64,000 nt of DNA from Symsagittifera roscoffensis (lineage: Eukaryota > Xenacoelomorpha > Acoela > Convolutidae): positions 34,572,540 to 34,636,539 of the forward strand of contig NC_087063.1 of the NCBI RefSeq assembly GCF_963678635.1, read 5' to 3'. The position numbers and the translations under genes were made by a program. Under the pieces are notes generated by a model that ran no database searches, had not been told where the DNA came from, and saw only the letters and a program-made list of their open reading frames with translations. Shown in pieces: positions 24,082-34,104 of this stretch. Every line of letters starts with the position of its first letter. Within the stretch, counting starts at the first letter, position 1.

Positions 24082-26933
24082 TTATTGCTGTTTCTTCCTG
24101 TGTCCTCTCAAGGCTATCAAAGCAGTTTTCAGGATGGTGAAGGAGAACTTCTTCCGGATATACTTCGTAGTGTCCGCATACGCACAGTTCAGCTTCTCAC
24201 TCATTTTTTCCGCCAGCATAGCATGATATTGCTCTGCCTCCTCACCCATGGCGCCGTTGGTCACAAAAATCAAGGGGGTAAAAGAGGCATGCTCTACCTG
24301 CAGAACGCGGTAGTTGTATTCGACTTTTTTTCCGATTCTCATGAGTCTTTAGGAGTGGCTTCAGTTTTCGGTTCCAATTATTTGGAGCGTTCGGGTGTGT
24401 GAAACGGACGTCAAGATACATTTTCTGCAGCGGCGCCCAAAAACCTCGACAAGAAATATCCAGTCTTGCATTGTCTTCCAGATTGCTTCCACTTGCAATT
24501 TCTTCATTTCCCGTCTCTTGGATCAGACCGGGTCAACGCTCACATCCTTGCACACGTTACGTAAGAAGTCGGCTTCGACGTCGCGGACAGCGTTGTGACG
24601 CATTATGACGAAACCACCCAACTTGCAAATCAAGGCATGGTCGATATCATTTGCCGCGCCACACTCACAAGTTTGAGCCATTCCTTTCAGGTGCCATCCA
24701 TATCGGAGACATAGTGCATCCCGGAACTCGTCTCTGTTCATGTAAAAATTCTGCTCCCTAGATGGCAGACAAGTCAGCCATGCGGATGTTCCTTTTGGCT
24801 GTAGCAGGTCTAGCGTGCGCTTCATTTCATTCTCACTTCGGGAATACACAATTTTGATGGCCTCTTTCGCATGTTTACGGTTCGATACTGAAATTTCTGC
24901 TCGTCCACTTCTATTCGTGTAGTCAATAAGATCTTGTTTTGCAATAATTGCGTTTTTCAGTTTGTTTGTCAGCTTGACAGAGTTTTCGTAGAAACGAGAC
25001 GCATATTCTTATGGATTTATCAGACCTAAACCACCAGCTGAGCACGGCAATGCTATGATGTCCCATTCTAGATCACTGAGAGTTCTGTCGACTAAAAGAG
25101 AAATAATGTTCCTGAGTTTGCATGTGCAGTTCAGAACTAAAAATAGTCCTCATTATAAAATTCCACCGACTCTGGATACCCTTGACGAGAGCAATAGAGG
25201 CAAGATGGGGCTCCGTTTTGGATGTTGCTTCCAGCGAAGACAACTCATTCGACGATTCTTCAACTTTGTCTCGTAGATAGTCGTTTGTGAAGTTCTGGCT
25301 GCCATTTGCCGCTCCCATGTATGGACGTCCTTCGCTTGTGATGTTGATATTCGTGTTCTCAAAGACCTGCTTGGCTTGCTCTCGGAGACTCGCGCTTTTT
25401 ATTACTAACCAACCTTTCAACGATTTCGGAAAATACCCAAGTTTGGACCGATACTGGTCAAAAGATCAAACCACTCACGGAGTTGAACTAGCTTCCCATG
25501 GACTCCGGCGTCGTCAGCGAACCACTCTTGATGACACCCAGTTTTTTTTCAAGCTCAGCGCATAAAATGCCATCGCTAAATTATCTCCTTGAGTGGTGCC
25601 TTCCTGTGATAAATTTTCTACTCCTTCGCCTAGAATGAGTCTGGCTGGCAACCGATACGTATTGATAACATAAGTGCTGATTTTTGGGCATATATGCCTT
25701 ATGTTAACAAGGGCGGTTTGACGATTCAGTCTGTTAGAAGCATTCTCAGCATCAATCAATAGAACGGCTTCCCTGGCTGCATGAATTGCTGCTTCAACGT
25801 CACCTTCTTGACCTGCGCAGGTTTGCTGTGATCCTGCTGCATGGCAAATATCGGCACCAAAAATTTGAGCGATTGCTTTCCCGAGAATTCTGATTATCTC
25901 TCCAATGCCTATTGGCCTTATGCCGCCTTTACCATCATTTTTATTCACTGCAATTGCTCTGCATGCTATACATGATTCTAGTGACTTTGGGTCAACAAAA
26001 ACTGCATATTCTCCTTCCTAGAGCGACTAAGGACTCACAAAGACTATCTGAGGCTCTATTGTGCTTCTTGGAACAGAAGAGTTTCCTCACATTGTTCGAA
26101 TCTGAAGCTGATGGACCTGAGGATCCATGAGTCCGAAGAGCCGATGAGTAGATCCTCTTCGCACCTATATTCTCAAAGATCAGGGGACGGACTTCGGGAG
26201 GAACACCTTGTAGCAATTCTTCCCGGTTTATATCTTGACCAATCGGATGTAACAGGGCCATCTTTACTCTCACGTGCTCTGTGGGAGATAGCACTCCAGT
26301 AGCATCCGTTTGTGATATGACTTTCACGGCAGCGCTTAAAACGCTTCTCTAGAATGTTAAAACGCTTCTCTAGATACTTCAAATGATCGTTCGCTGTAGA
26401 ATCTTTGGAAGGTTTGTGCAAGAAGAAAACTATCACCAAATGGAAAGCTTTTATTGAAAAACCTTCCATCGAATTTTTTTCATTGAACATGTCAAGCAGT
26501 TTTGTGAGTTCCTCAATGAAAACTTTGAAGGTATTTTCATGTGGTATATCGAGGCATTTCTCTTCCAGTTTATGGCAATATCGTAGTACTCATTGACCTT
26601 GCTCGCAAAAGTACTTGTTGATATTTTACCCCATTGACCTTCAATCGCTGCACTGTTTTCTACAAATGAAGGGAGTTCCTCTCATGTGTCTGCTGCCAGG
26701 TTCTGAGTTGATGTGGCAATCGTCGCGAAATGGGCATGTTGATCATCCATATTTCGTGGCTCGTCGGATATCTGCATCTCCGCCATCGCCTGTGAGAGGC
26801 CCGATCTTCCGCTTTTGCCGCCACTCGGATTGACGAATAATTGACAGCGGGAGTCCGCAATATCTTCTCCACATCGTTCCACATCTGGCTGATTCCCTGT
26901 CGCATCATGTCCTTCACTGGTTGTTGAATCCAC
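24082..26933 (-). pseudogene. R2-superclade LINE with restriction-like endonuclease (copy 1)
   Basis: Minus strand, N- to C-terminal: a Glu/Lys-rich leader (26933-25992); RT from 25948 with GGIRPIGIGEIIRILGK, VLLIDAENASNRLNRQTALV (motif A region) and LSQEGTTQGDNLAMAFYAL (motif B); then, one frame off, WFADDAGVHGKL (motif C, near 25520-25505); the thumb 25420-25073 (GWLVIKSASL); a zinc motif CECGAANDIDHALICK near 24660; and an RLE-type PD-(D/E)XK domain (ARLDISCRGFWAPLQKMY, then LEVRFTHPNAPSN). One extra T near 24330 shifts the RLE frame in this copy only. Frames are broken several times; inactive. R2-superclade elements use the RLE to nick the target for reverse transcription. Confidence 0.75.
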
Positions 26934-27284
26934 TGGGTTGTCGCATCAAGAGTGCTATTTACTGTTAGACTATTTCTTGATTCCTTTTATAGTCATTTTC
27001 GCGCAAATTTTGTGAAACCAGCTTCCACAATCACAACATCGGATACTACTCGTTGCCTATCAGTCTCGAGCATGATCCACACCTCCAGATTTTCGGCATT
27101 GCTGGAGCAGTCCTGTTTTGATATTGATCGTGTCAGTGTCCGGGTTCTGCATCCATCATATAGAAAACTTTTTAATAAGTTTATCACAACAATTAGTCTA
27201 ATTGAAAAGAATTTGACCAATTGAAAAGGTTTGGAACTTATGCGATTTATTAAATAATTTCATGTTAAATGGCATCGGTCTTGT

Positions 27285-27872
27285 GTGGAGTATCTCCAAT
27301 TGGAGATTTTTAGAGACAAATTACTGTATGTTAAGAAAGCGCACATCTTCAAAATATCCAAGACGAAACACTTTTTGATTGCTGACTCACAGGCGAAGAG
27401 ACTAGTATTCCCAAACTTCAACATTCTGTCAATTCCTGGTGGCGGAAACGACACTTTCAACGGTACCCAACCCTCCGCACGCGATTCCGAAGATATTGGA
27501 AAAAATTTAGCAAAACTTGCTAAGCAACTATCCCATCTGTGCGAAAGGTTATACGTGTTAGGCATCCCCCCACGAGTTGATAAATTGACCAACGACATAA
27601 CAGATCGCCATCTCGAGGTAGACAAAGTTATTCAGCGCGAGGCCATAGGAGATACTTGGGTCTATAGAAGAATTAAACGGAAAATATACTGTGAAGCCAA
27701 AATCGCAAACGACGACGTTCACCTAACCCAAGAATCCCTGAGAGGTCTTCGAACAATCCTAAAAAACAACGTTCTGCGATCAAAGCGGTCTTTGGAAACA
27801 TCCCAAGACAAGCACCCAGAAGTATTTCACAGCAGTCAGTGGTGCAATTGCGGAACCTACAAGCCTCTCTAA
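27285..27872 (+). pseudogene. LINE-A esterase ORF (SGNH-like), internally deleted (copy 1)
   Basis: Open for about 195 residues. HFLIADSQAKRL holds the block I Ser of SGNH/GDSL hydrolases, and NDDVHLTQESLRGL is the block V Asp-x-x-His segment. Between them SIPGGGNDTF runs block II straight into block III (GGND): compared with LINE-B, about 70 bp encoding the block II-III spacer are missing in frame, so catalysis is doubtful. The ORF stops at TAA 27870-27872 within TAAGTAAGTTT, as the LINE-B esterase ORF also does. CR1-clade ORF1 proteins with esterase domains are known from several animals. Confidence 0.7.
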
Positions 27873-28085
27873 GTAAGTTTATAGCTCTCGGAACACCATT
27901 ACGGGTTCCACTGTTATAGACTTGCCAATTTTTCTATCTTTAAGTCATCTGAAGCTCTCGGAACTCCTAACGGGTTCCAAGGCGAGAGGTGACTTCTCAT
28001 CTAAATACCGCTACCAGCTGGTAGCCCGATAGTAAATCACAACAAAACATATGCCCAAAAAACCCATTCAAACAGCCCCAAATAA
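27873..28085 (+). promoter_or_regulatory. LINE-A inter-ORF region with 70-bp repeated inverted repeats
   Basis: Two copies, 70 bp apart, of AGCTCTCGGAAC followed by CGGGTTCC (27883-27909 and 27953-27978). GGAAC and GTTCC can pair in each, giving two small hairpins between the esterase stop and the PHD ORF. The unrelated-looking LINE-B spacer has the same arrangement. A role in translation of the downstream ORF is a guess. Confidence 0.45.
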
Positions 28086-28830
28086 ATGAGTTCTAAAATG
28101 GAAAATAACAAAAGATGCAAAACATGCTCAAAACCCATGAACAAAAGAGATGCAGTATATAACTGTGTGTCATGTGGCGAAAGTATGCACATGACTACAA
28201 ACTGTACAGACTCGGAAGTAAATGCCATAAACGTATTGAAACAACTGAACAAGAATTAACCAGAAGGATGCAATTGTTAATAGTAAACATGCGAATTAAA
28301 GCACTCAAAAAATACAAACAATCGAAGAAGACATCAAAGAACCCAAGCAAGCGATGATTGAAACCAAATCAGAAATGCAACAAAAACAAGTTGCGCCAAA
28401 AGCGAACCCAAAAAGAATACGATGGCATACGCATAAAAGGCATACCCGAGTCAGAAGCAACAGACGCCAGGTCAAGATCAGACGAAGATATGCAAAAAGT
28501 GATTCATCTTTTTGATGTGATGGACGTCAAGTGCCCAATAAGTGATCTCAGAAGACTCGGAAAATACGCGGAAAATAAAAATCGTCCGTTAGTTCTAAGA
28601 GTCTCTGCGCCATGAGAGAAACGAAGAATCCTTCTTTCTCTATACAAGGTCAAAGGCTATGAACACAAAGTATTCATAAGCAAAGAGCTCACACCTGATG
28701 AACAAGACATGATCTCATTCAACCCGGAAAGTTGGAGAGCACACAACTGCGACTAAGAAGTCTAAAATTAATTAGAAAAACTGAAAACGGCTGGGTGGAG
28801 ATAAAACCCGATGACGATTCAGCCTGACTA
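28086..28830 (+). pseudogene. LINE-A ORF1: PHD-type zinc finger, coiled coil and RRM-like region (copy 1)
   Basis: The ATG at 28086 opens a 57-codon frame with CKTCSKPM, then CVSCGESMHMTTNC, a Cys/His pattern of the PHD type, ending at TAA 28257. Beyond the frameshift a Lys/Glu-rich helical stretch leads to DGIRIKGIPESEATDARSR, PISDLRRLGKYAENKNRPLV, a TGA near 28613, and then VFISKELTPDEQDMI, which together resemble the RRM-like plus C-terminal domains of CR1/L1-type ORF1 RNA-binding proteins. At least two breaks; inactive. In an intact LINE this protein would bind the element RNA. Confidence 0.65.
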
Positions 28831-28859
28831 ACCCAAAAAAAAAAACTGGTATCAACAAT

Positions 28860-29455
28860 ACTCGCCTTTAATGTAAGAAGTTTAATAGAAATGTCACGGC
28901 GAAATTGTTTAGAAATGCAATCTGTCTTTCAAATAAAGATGATTTTTTATGCATAATTGAAACATGGCTGACTGATGAAGTAAGATCCGAAACTCTTTTC
29001 ATACCAGAATTCCAAATGTACAGATGTGATCGACCATCCAAAAATTACCAGACGAAACATGGCGGTGTCTTAATTGCCATCAGAAACAACTCTAAACATC
29101 AGCATGAAAATGAAAAGACTTCAATTGTGAAAAAATAATGATAACTGGAGATATAAATTTTTCGAAAACTGACTGGAAAGCAATGGCATCAGATGATTCC
29201 GAGGAAGATCTAATCCTTGAAACCTTAATTGATTACAATTTTGAACAAATATTGGCAACTGAAAAAGCAAAAAGCTTAAATGTTTTCCTAGTCAACAACC
29301 CCTCCCTAATCATTAACTCATTCATTGATTAAAATGTTAATAAAATGTATTCAATAGAAAATAAGAACCTCAGTCATCACAACGCCTTTACAACAGAAAT
29401 CAATCTGAACCAAAGGCTAATTGAAACAAAAAGTGATGACAAAGTAAAATATGCA
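28860..29455 (+). pseudogene. LINE-A APE endonuclease remnant (copy 1)
   Basis: FNVRSLIEMSRRNC (start of the EN domain), then after a frameshift IIETWLTDEV (catalytic Glu) and KHGGVLIAIRNNS; a deletion then joins to ITGDINFSKTDW (catalytic Asp and Asn). The last block reads NLSHHNAF, where SDH is expected. Stops at 29138 and 29330 break it into three pieces. Domain order matches CR1-like elements. Confidence 0.7.
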
Positions 29456-31260
29456 TTCAAAAGAGCAGATTGGAGTGCAATCAACACTACAATAATCGAT
29501 AATCCCTTTACACCGTTTTGCTTTAGTAACTGCGATTTTTTACTTGATCAACGGTACACCTGGCTTTGGAGAATTCTGAAAGAAAATATACCTAGAGTAA
29601 CAGAACATAGAGCCACACTCCCCCCTTGGATCACACCACCAACCTCCCACCTTTTTAAGCGCAAAGAAACTTTACTTCGGAAACAGCAATCCTGTCCGAA
29701 ACCGGAAATTCTATCAAAAACTACAAATTTAGAAGAAAAAAAAAGTTTCTGCTGATAAAGATCTGAAAAACTACAAATTAGAGATTTTTGCACAAAGAAA
29801 GTTTAGTACAATTCAGAAGTAATTGCGAAGCATAAGAAGAACACCTAGACTACCTTTGATAATGAAACTTGACGGCAAAGAATTGGAGACAGACAAAGAA
29901 AAATGCGATACGTTTAATCAATTCCTCTGTAGTGTATTTACGAAAGCGGAACAAATAACCGAATTAAGTAGCTTTGAAAAAGCAAAATACAACCACATCG
30001 AGCTGAATAAAGACTGCATTAAGAAGAGGTCCAGATAATTTGGGAAAGCTTGTCCACACAAACTTAGCAAAAACAGTATCAAAATCAGTCCTCCTAATTT
30101 TTCAAATTTTTATGAATAAAGGTATATTCCCAGAAACGTAGAAGTTACGTGACGTTGTCCCAATCTTCAAAGAAAGGAACAAATGCAATATTAGAAGATA
30201 CAGACCGATAAGTTTACTATGCTGCATCTCAAAAATTTTCGAAAAGGTTTCATTTGACCACATTTATGAGAGAAAAGAGTGCGACATCATCATCATAACT
30301 CTCAATATGGTTTTGGTAAAAAACGTTCAGCAATTACCCAACTCCTTGCTTTTTTGCATCAAGTATACCTAAATTATGATGACCAAACGACCAAAAATAT
30401 AACAGCGCTCTATCTAGATTTTGAAAAAGCTTTTGACTGCGTTCCGCATCAACTTTAAATGCATAAATTGAAGTGTTATGGTTTTGGAGGAAAATCAATT
30501 CGACTAACAGCCTCTTACTTATTTCTTCAAAAACAGTATGTGCAAATAAACAAAGCAAACTCTAACATATGTTACGTAACAAGTGGTGTCCCTCAAGGTT
30601 CTCTATTGGGACCATTACTTTTCATACTATATATAAACGACTTACCAGATAACTTGAATCTAGTTGACTCTTTTGAATATGCTGATGACTTTAAGGTTAT
30701 AGCAACAACTCAAACAGAAATGAACTATGCCCTACAAAATATGAAAATTGGTGTAGTAAAAACCAAATGCGTCTAAATACCGGAAAATGTACTCTCGTTA
30801 ATTTAAAAAACGAGCTGGAAGGTCAAATTAATGGAATTATCCTAAAAATCGAAACTGAACAAAAGGATCTATGAATTTGGTAACACCCACTCTCTCATGG
30901 AATGTAAATGCGTCAGTAACGCACTACTCGAAATCAATCCTCCGAGCAAATGAAAAGGTTCAGCGAACGGCGACCAAATGGATGCTTAACTCACATATCC
31001 CATATAAGTGTATAGTGCAAAAATTAAGAATGCTTCCGCTGTCTCTGTACACTGAAATGCATGACCTTCTGTTTATTTCTATAGTTCGCAATAACTACGA
31101 AATTGACATTAACCAATATGCCGAAAACACCAAAAGCTCAACGAGACAAAATGAAAGAAACGAATATCAAATGACGAAAACTCGCCTTAAGAAAACCAAC
31201 TCGAATAATGTGTCCATGTGGAAACTGTAACCCAAATGGAAAACTCAGAACTAATTTACA
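29456..31260 (+). pseudogene. LINE-A reverse transcriptase (copy 1)
   Basis: Continuing from EN: KADW-type linker (29456-29755), KLDGKELETDKEKCDTFNQF, then a deletion of about 30 bp near 30026 removing the KATGPD segment present in copy 2. RT blocks in shifting frames: RPISLLCCISKIFEKV, SQYGFGKKRSA, LYLDFEKAFDCVPHQL (motif A), a TAA, VTSGVPQGSLLGPLLF (motif B), EYADDFKVI (intact motif C), another shift, then LRMLPLSLYTEMHDLL and the CPCGNCNPNGK C terminus (31208 onward). At least five interruptions. Confidence 0.75.
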
Positions 31261-31289
31261 CAAAAACTACATTTGGGGTGCAAACCCAT

Positions 31290-31329
31290 GGGATAACAAT
31301 GGGACTGTGGGACATGGGAAAATTATGGG
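31290..31329 (+). promoter_or_regulatory. G-tract cluster in LINE-A 3' UTR, copy 2
   Basis: Five GGG tracts at 31290, 31301, 31309, 31316 and 31327, with the same loop lengths as the copy at 21263. Equivalent clusters are at 40595-40634 and 42104-42143. Confidence 0.45.
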
Positions 31330-31405
31330 ACTGATTTTTTATTTTGGAACCTATGAATACGCATCTGAAATTTGTTCAAATTTTCGGCACTGCTGAACAA
31401 AGTTT

Positions 31406-31678
31406 TCATTTTCGGCACTGTTGAACAAAGTTTTCATTTTCGGCACTGTTGTACTGCCCCGATAAATCCACAACTTTTTTACCAGGAGCAGCACTCAATG
31501 ACATGTCAGTAAAGCAAAGATTGAGAATGTTACTCGAGGAATGTGTGGTGGAATCCATAACTTGTTCCAAAGCAACATTCGGAATATACTCGAGGGTTTC
31601 CGCAGAATCTTTGCTGGAAGCTAGATCACCGTCACAGTCAATATCCGGCATTTTAAAGTCACCGGCAATATCCGGCAT
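31406..31678 (-). pseudogene. Inverted APE-type endonuclease fragment (copy 2)
   Basis: Same as 21379-21651, with GDFKMPDIDCD and LEQVMDSTTHSS; one residue difference at its 3' end. Joined at 31685 to the LINE-A RT internal fragment. Confidence 0.65.
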
Positions 31679-31686
31679 TTTAAAGA

Positions 31687-31967
31687 AAAGAGTGCGATAT
31701 CATCTTCATAACTCTCAATCTGGTTTTGGTAAAAAACGTTCAGCAATTACCCAACTCCTTGCTTACTTACATCAAGTATACCTAAATTATGATGACCAAA
31801 CGACCAAAAATATAACAGCGCTCTATCTAGATTTTGAAAAAGTTTTTGACTGCGTTCCGCATCAACTTTAAATGCATAAATTGAAGTGTTATGGTTTTGG
31901 AGGAAAAGCAATTCAACTAACAGCCTCTTACTTATTTCTTCAAAAACAGTATGTGCAAATCAGGGCA
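31687..31967 (+). pseudogene. LINE-A RT internal fragment (copy 2)
   Basis: Same content and boundaries as 21660-21940 (NSQSGFGKKRSAITQLLAY, LYLDFEKVFDCVPHQL), cut by the (GAA)n module. Confidence 0.7.
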
Positions 31968-32105
31968 CTGTTTAAGAAGAAGAAGAAGAAGAAGAAGAAG
32001 AAAGAAGTAATTCCCTTAAATAATAAATTAAGGCAAAAATAAAAACAAAAGTATCAATTCGAGACAGTTTGAGCAGGTGCACTTCAAGAGCCATGAACAC
32101 GAGTT
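31967..32105. repeat. (GAA)n tail module (copy 2)
   Basis: GGGCACTGTTTAAG, then (AAG)n at 31974-32008 (shorter than copy 1), then TAATTCCCTTAAATAATAAA. The difference in repeat number between otherwise near-identical copies fits microsatellite slippage. Confidence 0.65.
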
Positions 32106-32134
32106 CACTTGATCAAAAGTTGACAAAGTTCTCT

Positions 32135-33416
32135 CTAAAAGAAGTTCCTTAACTCGAGGGGAGCGAAGATGTCTACACCAAGACAGATCAACTCGTTGAC
32201 CGATTTCTCAACGCGATGAAAAAAGAACTTCTCAGACTGCCACTTCTTTGCTGTTTGAATTGTGCAGAGGATGGATGATTTCCGGCTGGTGGTCATATTA
32301 AAAAAAAGCAGAAAATGGCAATTCTGGCAATTCTGTAAGAACCTGTAAAATTTTGTGGAGCAGTAACACATCGTTAAAAATTGGATGGTAACAGATAGGC
32401 AGAGTTTTTGTGAAAAATAACTTGTCTTTATAGGGTATTGAACCAATAACCCATTTCAGACACTTTCGATTGAAACTTTCAAGTTTTCGGAAATAAAGTA
32501 ATGAAGGAAACCAAACAGGGGATGCATTAAAAATTATACTCTTTATACACATGTTAACAAAAATGAACTTGGTGGATTAAGAGACAGTGAAATCAAAATT
32601 GCGCCTGATCAACTGAAGTGACTTGTTACATGATAACAGCTTATTATTGATATGTATCATCCAGTTCAAGCCATCAGAGACAAGTAAACCAAGGTCTTTT
32701 ACTACTTTTGAAGCAGTTATGTCCTGGTCGTTGACCATTACATGACGAGGAAAATTGCCTTTGAAACCAATGAGACTGCACAAACCGTGATTGACCGATA
32801 AATCATTTGCAGTACACCAGTTGGTAAAAGAATCAATATCATGCTGTAGAGAAGTAATATCAGTGGAAAACAGCTTTGAATCGTCAGCGAACAAATAACA
32901 ACTGGAAAATTCTACACACTCTGGCAGATCATTGATGAAACGAAGAAAAAGAAGCGGCCACAAGATGCTGCCTTGAGAAACGCCACTAGTAACAGGACGT
33001 GGATTGGATATTTGCGCATTTATACGAACACACTGTGATCGGTTACAGAGATACGACAAAAAAGTAACAAGAAATCATGATCAAAACCATACATTGATAG
33101 CTTGTTTAGAATGATATCACGACGAACAGAATCAAAGGTTCTACTAAATTCAAAATAATTAGCAGCAGAAGGAACGTTGAAATAACTAGTGTGGTATACT
33201 TCATCAAGAAACGATAACAACTGTGTTACAGTTGATCGCTGTTTTCTGAAACCATGCTGAGAATTTGACAAATGTTTTCCAATCATTCAGAAATGAACAC
33301 TCGCATGACTTTCGGACTACTGCTCGTGGTGCTATCATAATCGGCATTCATAGAGTTTTTTCATCTTCAAGCTCGCAGTAACACGTGAATGATCAGATAA
33401 ATTGGGGGCGTTCAAC
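32135..33416 (-). pseudogene. LINE-C endonuclease end plus reverse transcriptase (copy 2)
   Basis: Duplicate of 22114-23395, with the same EFSRTFDSV and SQGSILWPLLFL substitutions and an intact FADDSKLF motif C. The downstream frame 32552-32298 (ASPVWFPSLLYFRKLESFNR) is longer open here than in copy 1 and shows the post-thumb region; the terminal block KFFFHRVEKSVNEL ends near 32135. Confidence 0.75.
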
Positions 33417-33444
33417 ACAGCCGAAATACAACAGTGCCGAAAGA

Positions 33445-33584
33445 GGCGGGAAAATTTCAGAATAGTTTCAACTCATTTTCTAAAGAGCGGGAAATTACTG
33501 ACGCTAATTAACGAAGAAAATCACTCCAAATTTGGCGCCAAAATGTCTGCAACCGCAAATTAAACAATTATTTTCGCGCCAAAA
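33445..33584. promoter_or_regulatory. Cluster of four E2F-like sites (copy 2)
   Basis: GGCGGGAAAA 33445-33454, GCGGGAAAT 33487-33495, TTTGGCGCCAAA 33531-33542 and TTTTCGCGCCAAAA 33571-33584, all identical to copy 1 despite flanking substitutions. With so little divergence, this is not strong evidence of selection. Confidence 0.4.
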
Positions 33585-34104
33585 CGTATAAGCTGCAAAT
33601 TTTCTCGCTCAAAATTTTGTAAACGATCGCCGTTTACTTTTTGATTGCCGCACTTAATATGTTGAAGTTTGGCGAATTCCCATAGGTTCCAATATTCATA
33701 GGTTCCAAAAAAAAACAGTCGCATAAGTTCCGAAATTTATCTTCTTGAATTCGGATTGTTTGAAATTTGAGCCAACGAATTTATAGATTGTGTTTAACAG
33801 CATAAACTCAAGCTGCAGAATAGTGACCACAGCAGCCGCGCAAATGTATTGCGAGCTTGCCACCAAATGGTAGGAGTTTATACGAAATTTGAGCCGGTTA
33901 TCGCCGCAAAGCGCTCACCTAGACCGAGACTCGGCTAATTCAGTCTTTGACCAATACAAGCGAAGGGTTTTGAATTAACCATCGGTATAAAGTATAGAGA
34001 AATACTGAAAGTAGACAATCTATGCTGGAATGATATTCGATGAGGAATAATTATTGACTGTGGCACAACATGTTTATGTCGGTGTCTCGGGTACTACAGG
34101 ACGT

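Larger units (their letters stand above)
21241..31267. repeat. Large tandem duplication, copy 1 (about 10.0 kb)
   Basis: Landmarks recur downstream with a 10,021-10,027-bp offset: 21422 to 31449, 22114 to 32135, 24031 to 34054. After 27 kb the offset drops to 9,790, then 9,276, then 9,305, because of indels between the copies. Most encoded fragments differ by 0-3 residues, so the duplication is recent or an assembly duplication. Copy 1 retains about 233 bp at 26938-27170 and about 514 bp at 27527-28040 that copy 2 lacks, and lacks about 30 bp present in copy 2 near 39300. Confidence 0.85.

Noticed and set aside
27873-28085. Splice donor joining the esterase ORF to the PHD ORF
   Set aside because: TAAGTAAGT looks like a donor, but splicing there would leave the TAA stop in the exon, so the ORFs would not fuse.
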